Notes under the pieces: generated by a model
What the model was told of the DNA's origin: nothing
The model's database searches: none
Seen by the model: only the letters and a program-made list of their open reading frames with translations
Made by a program: the position numbers and the translations under genes
Shown: positions 23,985-36,885 of the stretch, one piece after another
How positions within the stretch are numbered: the first letter of the stretch is position 1
Layout of the letters: every line of letters begins with the position of its first letter
DNA from: Wolfiporia cocos
Lineage: Eukaryota; Basidiomycota; Agaricomycetes; Polyporales; Phaeolaceae
Direction of reading: 5' to 3'
Length of the DNA: 64,000 bases
NCBI GenBank assembly: GCA_029448655.1
Contig: JACCLO010000012.1
Location: 1,488,001 to 1,552,000 of the forward strand

Positions 23985-25375
23985 TACTTCTGCCTTTGAT
24001 CGCTGAGCTAGCATCACAGGACATGGATGATGTCCAGGCATACGAGAACGGGGAGGGGAATGCTCTTGATGCTGCTGTCTGTGACAATGGGCTCGCCCCG
24101 CAGCTCTATGCTGATGAAGCTCATAGCATAAGGGCACCTAGGACATGGCTTTGCGCTTGGTTTCACTCCGTACTAGAAGTGGATCGGCTGCTGCTTCAGG
24201 ATTTATGGTATAGGAAGGAGACGCGAGCCCAGAGGATCTAGGGCTGGCGGTCGCCCTTGTTTCAGGCCTGCCGCCTTTCTTTCGATCTGCCCAGCCTCGC
24301 TCTTCGATAAGCCAGCCTCGCTTGTTGAATGCGGGTGCACCATACGAGATCCCGTCATTGACAAGACCCATGGGCTCCATATCGTCCTACAATGTTTTGG
24401 GAGCTGATGATCAGTTGATATATGAATTAAATAGGTCCGATAGTGCTGTGCGGGTCAGCTCTTCGACTAACGTAGCTTACAGCACTTGCTTGCCCACTCA
24501 AAGATGTCCCCTACGTCCCTAAATCAGTAGGTTATCCATGTTATGGCTAAATCCAGGCTGATACCTTCATCTCACAACGTACGAAACAAAGAAGTCTGCA
24601 GCATATGTAGAGATCCAATCGATGGCTTTGTGATACGCGCTCCATGCGGGCATCTCTACGACGTCGATTGTCTTGTCGATCTCTTCTAGGCGGCCTGCTA
24701 GACGAGGCACTCGTTCCTCCTAGAACGCTGCTAACAGCCTTTTAATACATTCAGCAACAACTGCACCCAGCGTGGACCCCAGCGTGGACCCTTCTGCCGA
24801 GTTCGAGGCTACAACTGCAGAGTTCAGCACGCCTCACTGCGTCTACCGCTGCAGCCGCCCGTGCTCCGCTTTCATCGGGGCCGCGACCTTGCGCCCGTCT
24901 ATGCTCCTTTGCCGCTTGCGTGCGCTGCTTGACGAGGCCTGCGGCCCTACCCTGCAAGGGCGCCGCGCACCCCGGCCAGCCTTGCCCAGCCTCGCCAAAC
25001 CCAGACGCGCTGGTGCTCGCGCTCGCTGCGCAGGAGGGCTGTTGTTCCGGGTGCCGCGCCCTGGTCGAGCTGATGCACGGGTACCACCACATGCCTTGCC
25101 GGTGCCGGAACCGATTCTGCTACGTGTGCATTGATCCGCGGAAGACATGCGCGCGTCCACAGTGGGAGGAGCGCAGGTTGTATGCGGCGGCTGCGGAGAC
25201 GCGTGTGCAGCGCCAACTGCCTGCGGGATCTGCGCCGGAGGCTTTTCGGGCGATGGTCCGCGACGAGGCGAGTCGCTTGCGCGTAAATCACTACCATCAG
25301 CAACTATACTGGACCTATAGCTGGGCTCCAGCAATTGTGAGCATTGCAGCTATTGGCCGGACTGCTTTTTCCTAG
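23985..25375 (+). pseudogene. Decayed RBR-type (RING-IBR-RING) E3 ubiquitin ligase
   Basis: Fragments of a fungal RBR ligase lie in order but in different frames with stops between them. 23996-24240: IAELASQDMDDVQAYENGEG and LAPQLYADEA, the usual helical N-terminus. 24590-24690: CSICRDPIDGFVIRAPCGHLYDVDC, a RING1 start (given in two overlapping pieces: CSICRDPIDGFV, APCGHLYDVDC) that ends in a stop after VDLF. About 24910-25375: CKGAAHPG, DALVLALAAQEGCCSGCRAL, CRCRNRFCYVC and the ETRVQRQLPAG..APEAFRAMVRDEA tail. Several stops and frame changes in the segment between RING1 and IBR, and a lost second RING after GRTAFS, mark it as a pseudogene. A 13-bp tandem CAGCGTGGACCCC sits at 24767-24791. 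Confidence 0.8.
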
Positions 25376-25691
25376 TGAGTGGGCTCAATTATCCCTGAGA
25401 GCATCACACAGATGCCGCATCGAGTGGCAGTGTTGCAGGAATTGTCAAATGTTTGCGTGTACGGAATCGACGAATCGTTTGTGAATCTCGCGTCTGTAAA
25501 TCCCGTTTCTGGACGCATTCTTATTCTTGAACACGAACGTCTTGGTGTGCTATGCCCAACTCATAGCCATCACATTTATCTGCATTTACATTCTTTCTAT
25601 AGTATCTCGTGTCACCATGCTTCCAACCTGGTGCAGATCACGCAGAGATATACACGAATATATCACAAGACGAGCAGTAGTCGCAATCACA

Positions 25692-28491
25692 TCACAATTT
25701 AGGCTTGACTCCGGACGACAGTTGTCCGTTCTTCCACATCTCGCGCGCACGATCGCGTAACAGGCGACGTAGCATTTTCCCGCTAGGATTCTTGGGGATG
25801 ACGTCGGTGAACACGACGCCAGCAGTCAATTGCTTGTAATAGATCTTGCCGTCCGCAACATACTATGTTCGATCGTCAATCCATTCCGTCGACACCGATG
25901 TATTATAACTGTACTCACCTTGATGAGTTTGGCTTTGATAGCATCTGCCTCTGCGGGATCCTGCTTTATGCGTTCCTGTGCACTCGCGCTGGGTACGATA
26001 AATGCCAGGGGAAGATCGCCATGATAATCATCCAAGATGCTGACAACACACGCATCGGCCACGTCGGGGTGTTCAAGAAGATATCCCTCTATCTCTGCAG
26101 GTGCCACTGATGTCGTGCAATGTCAATATCGGCGCGATTGGCCTGATAAATCATCACTCACCCTGGAAGCCTCTGACCTTAAGTAATTCCTGGAAGCAGA
26201 TGTCAACCTGCGCGTAAGCCCTGAGCAAATGGGACTACCTTGATACGATCCAGGACGAACAGTTCACCCTTCTCGTTTATAGTCACCTCGTCGCCCGAGT
26301 ACAACCACCCGTCAACAAAAGTCTCCTTCGTTCTAAGGCCAGCAGTCAGATACAGTCTCACGAAGCATCACCGATTAGCTCAAGAATGTGCGTACGCCTT
26401 CTCGTTGTTATAGTACCCGAGCGCCAGCGCCGGGCTCTTGAACACAAATTGCCCAGCTTCTCCATGAGGAGCCAGGCTCCCGTCGGCGCGCACCACGCGT
26501 GCCGTAATGCCCGGAAGGAGGACACCCGCACTGTTAGGCGTGCCGACATGCTGATCCAGGGCAAGCATAGCAACCATAGTGAATGACTCTGTCATCCCTA
26601 TCATGCCATCAGGGTGCCGCAAGCGGAGAGGATGAGAGATCTGGCTCACCGAATCCCTGGCCGATCTTGATTTTCGGGAATTTCTTTGAAAGCTGCTCCA
26701 TAAGCTCGCCGAAGAGAGGCGCAGCACCACACAAGATGGAGCGGACTGAGCTAAGGTCGTATTTTGGGACGTCGGGGTGCTGAAAGATATGTCAGCAAGA
26801 GCTGCTGCTATTGTCGAAAAAGGCAAATGAACCTTGCATAAGAGCACAAACATCGGAGGCACAGTTCTGTGTCACAGATCATCAGGGATTTTCTGTCTGG
26901 GGTGCCCATCATGCATCAAGATCACATACGGTAAGAAGTTAATTCGGTAGCGCTCTATACTCTTCAGCATGTCGACAAAATTGAACTTCGGCACAACCAC
27001 GAGCGTGTACTGTGAAAAGTATTAGTGACACATCTGGAACATATGCTATTCACGGGACTCACACCATAGAAGAGCAGCGCGTGCATAATGAAGGCCAGGC
27101 CGTACGCATCTGAATGTTCATTTGGATCACTCTGTTCTGTCACGAATATAAGACCGGACTCACGATAGAAAGGCAGCGCTACATGTACATGTGCACCACG
27201 TTAGTGAACATATCAACATAAAATCTTGCGCCACGTCACACACCAGCAAAGACCACATCGCCGGAACGGAGCCCCCTGGACTCCGGGGGACTCGTGTCCC
27301 CATTCAGGAATGTGGCGACCTGAACGATGTTGGCGACCAGGGAGTAATGCGGGATACTCACGGCCTTCACACCGAAGACTCGCAGTCAGCCATTGCAACG
27401 ACACCACATCACACCACTGCGGGATGTACACTGACTTTAGGCAGTCCTGTTGTTCCGCTCGAGAAGCTGAGGAAAGCTAATTTCGTCTTGGCCTCTCCAG
27501 GCTTCAGCTTTCGCTCCGTGAAGCTCGTAGGCTGCGAGGAGCCCTGTTTGACCAATTCCGGCAGAGTAATGAAGCCACTGCCCTTTGAGGCAGAGGCCGG
27601 AAGCGGATCAACTAATGCGATGTTCTCTGGGGGGATGCCGACAGCCTGGGCAGCCGCCAGTGCCGTATCGATATTCCATGGATGTACGAGGATTAACTTC
27701 GCACTGGTTGTTCTAAGCTGGTGCACCAGCTCTTCCGCTGTGTAGGCCGGGTTTGCTGTTCTGTGAGATGATTGTGAGGTGAAGATGCGATGATGCGGAG
27801 AGCAATGCATACGTCACAATCGCACCCAGCCTGTGGATCGCCCTGCAGTTTGCGCGGCTCAGTCAAAGCAACAATCTTCATGTGAGCTCGCCACTCATAC
27901 CATATCATCGCAGGATAGTCTGATTAGTTTAGTTTAGTCACTCCCCATTCAGGAGCTTTACCGATCAGCGCACTCACCCATATGGTTGGGACTGAAGATA
28001 CAGACTAAGAAACGACGTCATTGCTGATTCCGCATAGACCTCAGCAACCGCTGTTCGTACCGACATCATTCTCTCCTGCAATGACAGTATAAGTCGTGGC
28101 CTATTGATCAACGATAGATACTTGCCGATATTCCACCGCAAATGCAGTGCATTTGCAAGACCGTGTGTACGGGCGCGGATCTGAGAATGCTTGTTAACGG
28201 ATCTGACCACCACGTAGCAACACGTAAACCAGCTGCGAGCTTGCTCAACGTTCCCCACGATCCATTCAAGGACCGCAGCCTGCATTCCCGTTTGAAAGTG
28301 TGCGCTCTCGTGAGGTTACTTACCTCTTCGTATCCTACCTTCCGCCCAGTGGAATCTTCAATCAACCATACATTGCCAGCGTTGGTTACGACAGGCCTGG
28401 ATGGATGCTGAGAGTCTAGCATGAATTGTGGCACCGTCACGTCATCAGGGATAAAAGGGAGTGCGCCCCCTGGTCCTTGAATCTCTGCCAT
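25692..28491 (-). CDS. Acyl/aryl-CoA ligase (AMP-binding), paralog 2
   Basis: Same enzyme type and exon plan as the ligase at 109-2825. From ATG 28491: MAEIQGPGGALPFIPDDVTV, FMLDSQHPSRPV, then exon 2 ending at 28126, a 15-nt exon at 28061-28075 (reads GENDV), VCIFSPNHMDYPAMIW, NPAYTAEELVHQLRTTSAKL, LAFLSFSSGTTGLPK, a SFTMVAMLALDQHVGTPNSA stretch, VAPAEIEGYLLEHPDVADAC and the catalytic region PKNPSGKMLRRLLRD. The stop is at 25694-25692 after GVKPKL. The C-terminal PKL is at best a weak PTS1 variant, unlike AKL in paralog 1. The intron before the 15-nt exon has a GC donor. GC content is clearly lower than in paralog 1. It is divergent from the hydroxyacyl-CoA dehydrogenase gene. Confidence 0.87.
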
Positions 28492-29088
28492 CCTGCCTAC
28501 GAGGCAAAGGCTCCTAGGTAACGGGCGCTACAAGTACAACGGATGGCACGTACCCGAAATGTCTGCGGATTGTGGTCAGTCTGCGGAAGTGGGTGAATTT
28601 GATTGGAAGTAGAAAGCGGCGGTCAATGCGACGCAAAGACGTGAGTTATCTTGCTTGATGAAGAGTGCTGTATGCGAAGAGCTCTGCGGCTGATGAAGCA
28701 GACTCGGCAAAGGCAAATGGTTCTTCGATGATGGCCGTGAAACCCTATCAGCTGAGATCTATTTAAATGGCGACCAAAACGGCATCATTGTTTATCAAAC
28801 TAGATCAAAGCGTTCAAAGCCACAATTAAGTGATTGTGCATAGGTCCTATGCTGATGCACAAAACTTCAAAGCAAGACTAAAGGGCCGGCAAGCACCGAC
28901 CCCGCCCGCCGGTTGTTGGTCCATATGGGCGCCGCTCGAAATCAATGTGCCACCGCCGGTTGCATATCTCCGGATTGTCTCTCGCACGATCCTGACTTCT
29001 ACCACTGCGCACGTTATATACCGGCTTAGCTTGCGTCTCAATTGTGCAAGTCGACTGCGACCTACTGATAGTGCTTCGCACGAACATC
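28492..29088. promoter_or_regulatory. Shared divergent promoter of CoA ligase 2 and the 3-hydroxyacyl-CoA dehydrogenase
   Basis: About 600 bp between two head-to-head starts (28491 minus, 29089 plus). No other gene was found. The arrangement would allow common control of the two genes; no specific binding site could be identified with confidence. Confidence 0.5.
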
Positions 29089-30744
29089 ATGATTGCGCAC
29101 GGCGTTCGTACTCTCGGTGTACTCGGCGCAGGCCAAATGGGCATGTTGCGGCTTCGTGAGCTCGAGAGGGACTTGTTTAACTTCTGACTCAGGTCTTGGA
29201 ATAACGTATGTCTCGGCACTACATGCGCGGGTACCTGTGCTTCTATACGACCGATCGGCTGCTCAGATTCAGAGCGGTCTGAACCTGATGGACAAGCTCC
29301 TTGCGAAGGATGTCTCGAAAGGCAAGATCACTTCTGAGCAAGCATCCGAGGCACGCGCACGGGTTAGTGTGTTAGATCAGGAGAAAGGCATCAAGGGCAT
29401 GCGAGACGTTGACATGGTGATAGAGGTGCGACTGAGCAGACATAATAACTCCGTGATCAGCACTGATCCTGTGACGTCCAGGCAGTTTCTGAGAATTTGT
29501 CCTTGAAGGAGTCAATTTTTAGAAACCTATCCGCAGAATTGCCTCCAGATGTGATACTCGCGTCCAACACATCGTCAATCAGCATCACGAAGATCGCTGC
29601 AGCAACCATCCCTGCAGGTCATTCCGCTGCCGACGATCAAGGAAAGAGAAGTGCCGCGAGAGTTGTCGGTATGCATGCTGTTCTGATCAATCATATGCTA
29701 AACACCCAAATCTATGCATGACAGGCCTCCACTTTTTCAACCCTGTCCCAGTGATGGTCAGTACACAATATCTCCGACATCCTTCTCACTAGTGATGTTC
29801 TATCAATCATCTATGACCTCCGCATTGCATCTAGCTCAATAATCTGATGCTCTCTCTCACAGAAACTGGTTGAATTGATCGCTGCGCTTCAAACCTCACA
29901 AGAGACACTTGACCGTTCTCGTGCGTTTGCGGTGGCCTGCGGGAAAGGTTTGTGCTCTTGAATCGAAAGTTCTGATCACGGGAGGTATCAATGACAATGA
30001 TCAGAGGTGACAACATCGCAGGATGTTCCCGGTTTTGTCTCAAATGCGCTTTTAATGCCATTCATCAACGAGGTGTGTATGGCATGAATGTGTGCTTCTC
30101 TATTCAATACCCCACCTCGCTGCTGTGGGGTCTCCGCGTATGTTCGTCAGAAACGGAACTGCGCTGTGCTGACACTCGCTTGATCCAGGCGATTATGTGT
30201 CTTGAAAAGGTGCGTTTGTCGGTCGGCAGGTGGTAGCGCAACGTGTTGAGCAATGCTGTAAGGGCACAGCATCACGGGATGATATCGACAAGACTCTCAA
30301 GCTTGGCATGAATCACCCTATGGGCCCACTACAATTGGGTATGTTGTAACCGTTTCAAGAATAGAGTATGCTTCTCTCGCAGATCGTGTTAATTCCGCTC
30401 CTTGACAGCTGACTTGTGAGTGACACTCGCCGCATTTCTGATCCACTACACGATTTCTCATCCGGGATATCTCCCTCCGCCCTCTATCCTTCCGCCGTCT
30501 CCGTGGCCCTCTGCCCCGTGTGTTCCGCCTGAACCACCACGTCCGCCTTGACATCTATACTCCGGAATGAACGCGGGACGCGCACGGCAGCATCGGCTTG
30601 GACACATGCCTCGCCATCCAGCAGACGCTCTACCATGGCACGGGTGACTCCAAGTACCGCCCAAGCATCCTGCTGGAGCGCATGGTGGACGCGGGCTGGT
30701 ACGGGAGGAAGAGCGGCAAGGGCTTCTACGAATATCCAAAGTAA
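29089..30744 (+). CDS. 3-hydroxyacyl-CoA (3-hydroxybutyryl-CoA) dehydrogenase
   Basis: NAD-dependent oxidation of (S)-3-hydroxyacyl-CoA, a beta-oxidation step or its short-chain equivalent. ATG at 29089 gives [18 protein letters not shown], the Rossmann GxGxxG, then a GC-AG intron to [46 protein letters not shown], the family signature [54 protein letters not shown], a very short exon (ADF), and [20 protein letters not shown] with [13 protein letters not shown] at the stop (30742-30744). About ten exons. An extra stretch of about ten residues ([12 protein letters not shown]) after ATIPAG looks like an unspliced intron or an insertion. No PTS1 at the C-terminus. Confidence 0.85.
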
Positions 30745-32781
30745 GGTGTCGGCAGTGCAATGTAAGTGCACGCGTGTGCGCGCGATCGAAACGTTTGTTG
30801 CGAGAGTCTCTGACAAGGCCTGATCAGGAGTTGGGTGTGGGTGGGCGTGCACGGCGTGTAGTCTCACACGTGTGTGTCGCATGGCGAAGCCGGCCGGCCG
30901 ATTGAGGCATGCAGTGTGTGTTGAAGCGGTCAGTCGGTGGGGCGAGGGAGGACATTAGGGTGCGTTTTTGCTCAAGTTGTTTCTTGACGCAGGTGGCGGA
31001 AGTCGTTTGGAGATCAAGGACCGGTGTATGGATGAAACAGTGGGTACCTTGTGTCGATGCTATACATTTGACAGGCTGCCTGGACACAGGCTGCTTTGTG
31101 CTGCTGATTACGACCACAATGCAATTGCCAGACTCTCGCGCCTATTTTCCTCGCCTAAAAGCAAGCAAACGCGCTCCGGCTTATTACGACTTCGCCGACT
31201 CCAATGATTACTGATCAATTTTCCACAACGTCTAAGAAGGCCATTTCGAAAGCACCGTATCGGTGATGGCAGGTCCAGGGTCGTTTCGTTCCGCCCGCGC
31301 CTCGCTTAAGCTCTCTATTTCCGAGAATTCAGCACAGCCCGGCGCTAGATCTTATCTTGTTTCGATCTGGTTGTGGCCTGCTTGCTCTAAACGCCGTCTA
31401 CTCAGTCTCTGGCCTTGTCGAGAATGACCGGATGCGGCTCGAGATATGTCGTGTCCGGTGGCGTGACGCTACTGATATGCTGACTCAAGATCCTTCGTAC
31501 TATCGGAGTATCAACCCCGAGGCTGGGGAACGCGCACGCTTCCTAGTTCTGCTTGAGGGCTGGTTGTCTGGGGTGGACGAGGGGGATCAAGATCGTGCCG
31601 CGACTCTCTGGATGCAGCAGCATTGCAGGTCAGACAGTCTTCATATCGCTCATCGGCACTTCGCGCACACGGCGTGCTTCGATACAATTCCTTTCAAGGA
31701 AACAGTATGAGCGGCTGCTGGCTTCATATCACTCATCAGTACCGATCCACGCAGCCCGGCCTGCTGCGATACAATCCTTTGAAGGAAACTAAGCAGAGCG
31801 GCTCCCGGAATGCGGAGATGCGGCCGGTGCGGCAAGCGCAGTGTATCGCGGTCACGCGACTGATCCCGTCGCTAATCGGAGGCGTAAAGGATTTGACCAC
31901 CTCTTACCGCCTCGAGGTATGAATTGTGAGTGTGGGGGCTTCTTGTGGCCAATCGCCCATCCCTCGTTTCAGGAACTAGTATATAATATGCCCTTCGTCT
32001 AAAGGTCGCCCAACATCTTCTGCTCTTCATCCGCATACCCTCCCACTAACATAAGCCGATCCCACTGGTGCAATATCAGCTTCACTCTCTATTCGTTTTC
32101 ACACTAGTCTCAAATGTGCACTGCTGAGTGGTGAGCGTGCTCGACGTTGTTGCGAGTTGGGTCCTGTCTCATCGGTCTAACAGTGTCGGTAACCAACATC
32201 GCTATGGGTCCTGCAACGTATGGTCAGATAATAATCTGATGTTGCTGCTGTCTAATACTGTCGCGTTACCTAGCACTTTGTCAAACTTTACGAGACAGGT
32301 AGCAAGACCGACTGCGGGTCGCCGAATTGTGGTCTCAGCAAGGCACACAAGCACACCGCTCGGAACTGTGGCTGTCCAAAGGTCAGGCTTAAGGTCTCCG
32401 GTCTGTTCAGATTCTGACTTGCGCCGATAGGTCTACGAGGAGCAACAACGAGTTCTCAACATAATTCGAGACTCCTGTGAAGACTGCAAGCGGGCCGCAT
32501 GGGCTACAATCGAACTTGAATCCGGCAGAACATACTGAAGTCAAAGCCAAGTTGTACAGCGGATGTCTCTTCACTCGATTGCTTAATACTCGAGCATAGG
32601 TCTCATATAGTCCACCATTACGACTACTCGTTGATGTGTAGTACACGCTTCGATACATGTATGTAACATGGACTCACCAGTTATCACGCAATAAGTTACT
32701 ATTCCTACTATCGGTATCGTCCGGGTTGATCTCATAGGAAGGTGCTCGGGATGCGCGGGAGAATATATTCAGGAAGCGGCA
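30745..32781. other. Gene-poor stretch between the dehydrogenase and CHL1
   Basis: Only unconnected small frames (for example 31357-31710 +) with no recognisable domain. It contains the 83/87-bp direct duplication described separately. No supported gene. Confidence 0.4.
31639..31808. repeat. Imperfect direct duplication of an 83-87-bp unit
   Basis: Units 31639-31721 and 31722-31808 both run from CTTCATATC(G/A)CTCATC through GATACAAT(T)CCTTT(C/G)AAGGAAAC to GCGGCT. They are adjacent with no spacer, and their similarity is strongest at both ends. Confidence 0.7.
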
Positions 32782-35700
32782 TCACCTGCCGCTTTTCTCC
32801 CTGTAGAAATTACCTAGCTCCTTCATTGCCTGTCCGAAGCTTTCGGTGACAACTGTACTCTGCTCAATCCACTTCGGTAGCTTATTTTTGATACGAGGCG
32901 TGGAATATCGGCCATCGACCAAAATCAAGGATGCCCAGTCTCCTCGGTGTCGGATGGCGCGTCCTAGAAGCATTAGAACATGAGCATAGTATTTTTGAAT
33001 TTGATCGTCATACTTGCCGATACTTTGGTTCACCGAGTTCATGCACATGTTCTCATACAATTCGGTCCCTGCGTCTTTGGGGCCTCTTGTTGCATGTTTC
33101 ACATCCCGCCTCTGTGCCAATCGGTTGACGTAGTTCATACGCTCGCGCAGCTCCGGTGACGCAAGGTTGGCAAAGGGCAGTCCGATGATGATAACCGCCC
33201 GAGCAAGATCATCCGCGAAGTTTAGCCCTTCGGATAGCTTTGCACCGATCACCGCGAACAGAATCGCCCCGCCCTTCTTGGGTGCAAACGGCGCAGACGA
33301 GGTCGTTGTCCTTGCCTGCGGTTGCAGACGGCGTTTCATTAGTTTGGATAATACATACCGACAGGAATGGACAGACCGCATGGACCTGAATCTCCGCGGC
33401 GTAGTCACGTAATACCTGCTCGACTAGAGCGCTCTCTGCTGGTTCTGAGAAAACCTGGTAAGGTCCCGATTAGTCCCGACAGCCCACTGCCGTATATAGG
33501 AGACCCAGGACCTTCTTCTTAGCATTGAGTTTGCTCATTACACCGCTCTTCTCCCATGCAAATATGACCGCATGCAGGAAGCTATAAGATGGAAGGAAGA
33601 CAACCGTCCCCCCGGGCACGATGTTGTTGAAATTCAACAAGATCTGGCCTAGCTCTGCAATCTACGTCAAGAAGCAGACATTAGGCTTTCAAGTTGGTCC
33701 GAGCGTAAAGGGGGAAAGCACACCGTAGCAGGATTACTGCGCTGCTCATACTTGAACTGAAGTTCGCCACCCCGTGGTCCCTTCTGCAACACTATTGTTT
33801 GCAGATTAGAGGAAGGGATGATATGACCGCAGGAAAATGTTGAGAAGCGTTCGTCGGCCAAATTCGAGAACAGCTGGTTAACCACGTCTGATATCTAAGC
33901 ACAGAAGTGCCAGACGTCGAAAGATCGACATATTAGGCAAGAAAATCGCATATAGAAGATTCGCTCGCTCACAGGTGACATAGTCCCTCCTGCGAGCACG
34001 ACTGATCGCGCAGCTTCGACAACGTCTTGAAAATGAGACGAAGGGTTCAGATGCTGGTATTTCATCTCCACCTGACCATCGACAATCGAGAACACCACCC
34101 GTCCGTCTGGATGCACAATGTGTTTAAAACGCTCGTACAGCATTGTTTCACATTGCCTACCGTCATTAGCGGACGTGAGCGCGGTAATGAAGCTCTCGAC
34201 TGCGTGCAGCGGCGGTGTAGCATTTGAAAGTCTTGCAATCTTTGCCAATCGCACAGGATCTAGAGGGCGGCAACCAGGTACATAAACGCTCTTTCCGCCG
34301 GCACGCCGGACAAATGCCACGCACCTTGACCTGCGGCCTTCTGCAGTGTCTTGACCGAGTATCCCGATATCTTACGCGCGATCTACAAATTGCATCGCCA
34401 TTACGTCAAGGGCATAGCGGTATGTGTGCCACAGCCACAGCCGAACCTTGCTTATTCGCAAATAGGCCTCGACCTCGAGCAGGTTGACGCCCTCTGCCTT
34501 ACGGCCGAGCCGCTGAAGCAGCTCGCCCGGGGTCATCACCTCCACGTGTTGCCCACGTGTTTCGGCTTCGCTTTGTTTCGCCGTGGCCGCAGGGGGTTTG
34601 TGGCTAGCCTTGTCTGGCGTAGATCCATCGCGCCACTCCTCGGCGTAGCGATTTAGCGAGTCAAGCAGGTTGATTAAGCGTGCGAGGTGCAGCGTGTGTG
34701 CCGTCGCAAGGCGGGTGCGGAATCGGGAGAGGTAAATCGAGAGCTGTTGACGAGCTGTTGATAGAGTGCGGAGAGGCAATCGGGTCGTAGAGAGCGACAA
34801 GAGAGTCGAGATCAAATCTATTGACATGTAATGTAATGCGTTTCCGCTGAGCAGTCGTAAAGATATCGCAGAAAACATACTGTGTGCTTCGTCGATGATT
34901 ACAACCTGGTCTGTTAAGTCTATCCCGAGCGCCTCACGCGCCGTCTTCTGAAGCAGGAGGTTATAGGGGAGCAGGACCAGCTGGGGAAACGAGCTCAGAA
35001 GCGTTTCCAGGCCTCGTACGTCTCAAACTCACCTGAGCTTGGGGAATGGCTCGTCGCGAGCCAAAATATGGGCAGATATTGATATTCTTCCCCGTCTCGA
35101 CAAGATCCTCAATGTCTTTCGGGGTTGCCTTGAGAGTAATATATATCAGCGCATATAAAAATTAATGTCTCCCAACCTTACCAGGATTTGGTCTCGGAGG
35201 TCAAGCATCCCCGCATCATCTTCCGGGGGTGGAAGATGAGGACACCGTCTATCGCCCTTCTCTGCGCCACAAATTCCGGTTAAACACTTCTCGTGCGAGC
35301 AACGCACAGGTTCATGACATACCGCTGAGTATCTGCCGACAGCCCTCATCTAGATCACCTGCTCGTCGGCGCAGATCTTCGTTGATACAAAGCTGTTTTC
35401 TTGAGCCTAGTGAGACGGTCCTGGTAGATGTCTCGAGAGGAGTGCTATCTGTTTCGTCGGCTTCATCACAAGATGCCCGCTTGCCAATCACGTTCCTTGG
35501 CGCGGAGGGGATAGATTCAGCAGCTACAGAGACATTCAGCGCAATGCGGAGCTTGCGAAGCTCGTGCAAGACCTGTGCCAGCTGCGAGTGGGTGCGAGAG
35601 GCGTAATATATCTTGGTGCACACCGGTTCTTTCTCGGTGGAAGAGGACGATGGATTCATGCCACGCTGTAACCTAGATGAAGGAAGTCGCAGTGTACATG

Positions 35701-36416
35701 ATAGTGGCCACAATGCATGGTGCACGTACTGTCTCATGAGCGCACGCACAGCGGGAGAGATGTTGCAGTCTTCTACGAAACTTTGGTCATCATGTAGTGG
35801 ATCTTCTGATGGCAAGAACGTGTCGTCGTCTTCGTCAGATGGTTCCTTGTCGTGCTTCATCGCTTTCTACACACTATGCCATCCATCACTGGGGTCCAAT
35901 CGAATGACATACTCACTTGTTTCTTTCGCACACGCGCTTTTGCAAGCTTGCGTATCTCCGCTTCCTTCTTCCGCGCTTTAGCTAGGCGTTCTGCGTACTC
36001 GCGCTCCTCTACCTCCAGCTCGCGTCGCCGTCGTTCAACAGTCTGAGCAAGAACCCAGTCAGGACCTGCAACATTCGCATTAGACTTTGAGCTCTCAGCA
36101 TTCTCTCGGAAGCGTTTGTACTATCTCCCTGGCCGCCCAATTCCTTCATCTTTCCTTTGCGAGCACGATCCTGTTCGTCTTTGAGCCATGTCAGAGACGC
36201 ACAAAGCAGGCTCAACGTTTTCCCCTATTGCATGATTGAGTAATATTGCCATCGTGGACCCAATATAACACATACAGTCCCTGTAGGACTTTCCACGATG
36301 GTAACCTTTCTGTCCTCAACTGTTTCGTAAAGATGGCGCATTAGGTCGAGCTGGATGCCATAGGGCTTAAAAGGAAACGCAGAGAATTCCTCGGGAGTGC
36401 TGAGCTTCAGAGACAT
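32782..36416 (-). CDS. CHL1: CHL1/DDX11-type DEAH DNA helicase (XPD/FANCJ family)
   Basis: A 5'-3' DNA helicase for sister-chromatid cohesion and genome stability, acting in the nucleus. From ATG 36416: FPFKPYGIQLDLMRHLYETV (Q-motif), then Walker A spliced across an intron (SPTGT, then GKTLSLLCASLTWL). IYYASRTHSQLAQVLHELRK is motif Ia. A cysteine set near 35270-35200 (RCSHEKCLTGICGAEKGDRR) fits the Fe-S cluster domain. VVIIDEAH near 34900 is the DEAH box. C-terminal blocks: FSIVDGQVEMKYQHLNPSSH, GAILFAVIGAKLSEGLNFAD, VIIIGLPFANL and GRAIRHRGDWASLILVDGRY (motif VI), ending FYREKSGR at 32782. About ten introns. Chl1 is preferred over FANCJ/Rad3 on order and length; this is from memory of the family. 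Confidence 0.85.
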
Positions 36417-36885
36417 AAATTCCCGTCAGAAATAACTATTGTGAGCAGTAAATAAGAAGGTAGCAAGGAGAACGGCAGCTCCGAAGCGCGCAGCGAGACG
36501 TGATGGCAACTAACACGATCATGTGACCGCGTGCGTGGTGGCGCGCCACGCTTTCCGCCACAGCGGAGACTATGCCACGGTTATACGATAAGTGTCTCAC
36601 GGACTTTCATTATATATCAGCTAGTAGCATCCAGACGCCTATAATGAACACTAGTATCACGCACTTCTATTCACTCACGCACTTGTTCGAAGTTCCATAA
36701 AGCTGGCCTATGCCCCACCACTGTCCGAACAAAGCTCACTTGTGCAGGTACTCACATATTTTCGAAATAGGTGGAGCATATTTTGATAATGTGTGGAACT
36801 AGAACGCAATATCTCCACTTACTGATTTATAACAAGGCCAACTCTGAACGTTGAACGTCCGCTCTCGTCGTGTACCTTCACGGCG
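36417..36885. promoter_or_regulatory. Divergent spacer between CHL1 and BTB copy 3
   Basis: A 469-bp spacer between two head-to-head starts, without an ORF. No specific site identified. Confidence 0.35.
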
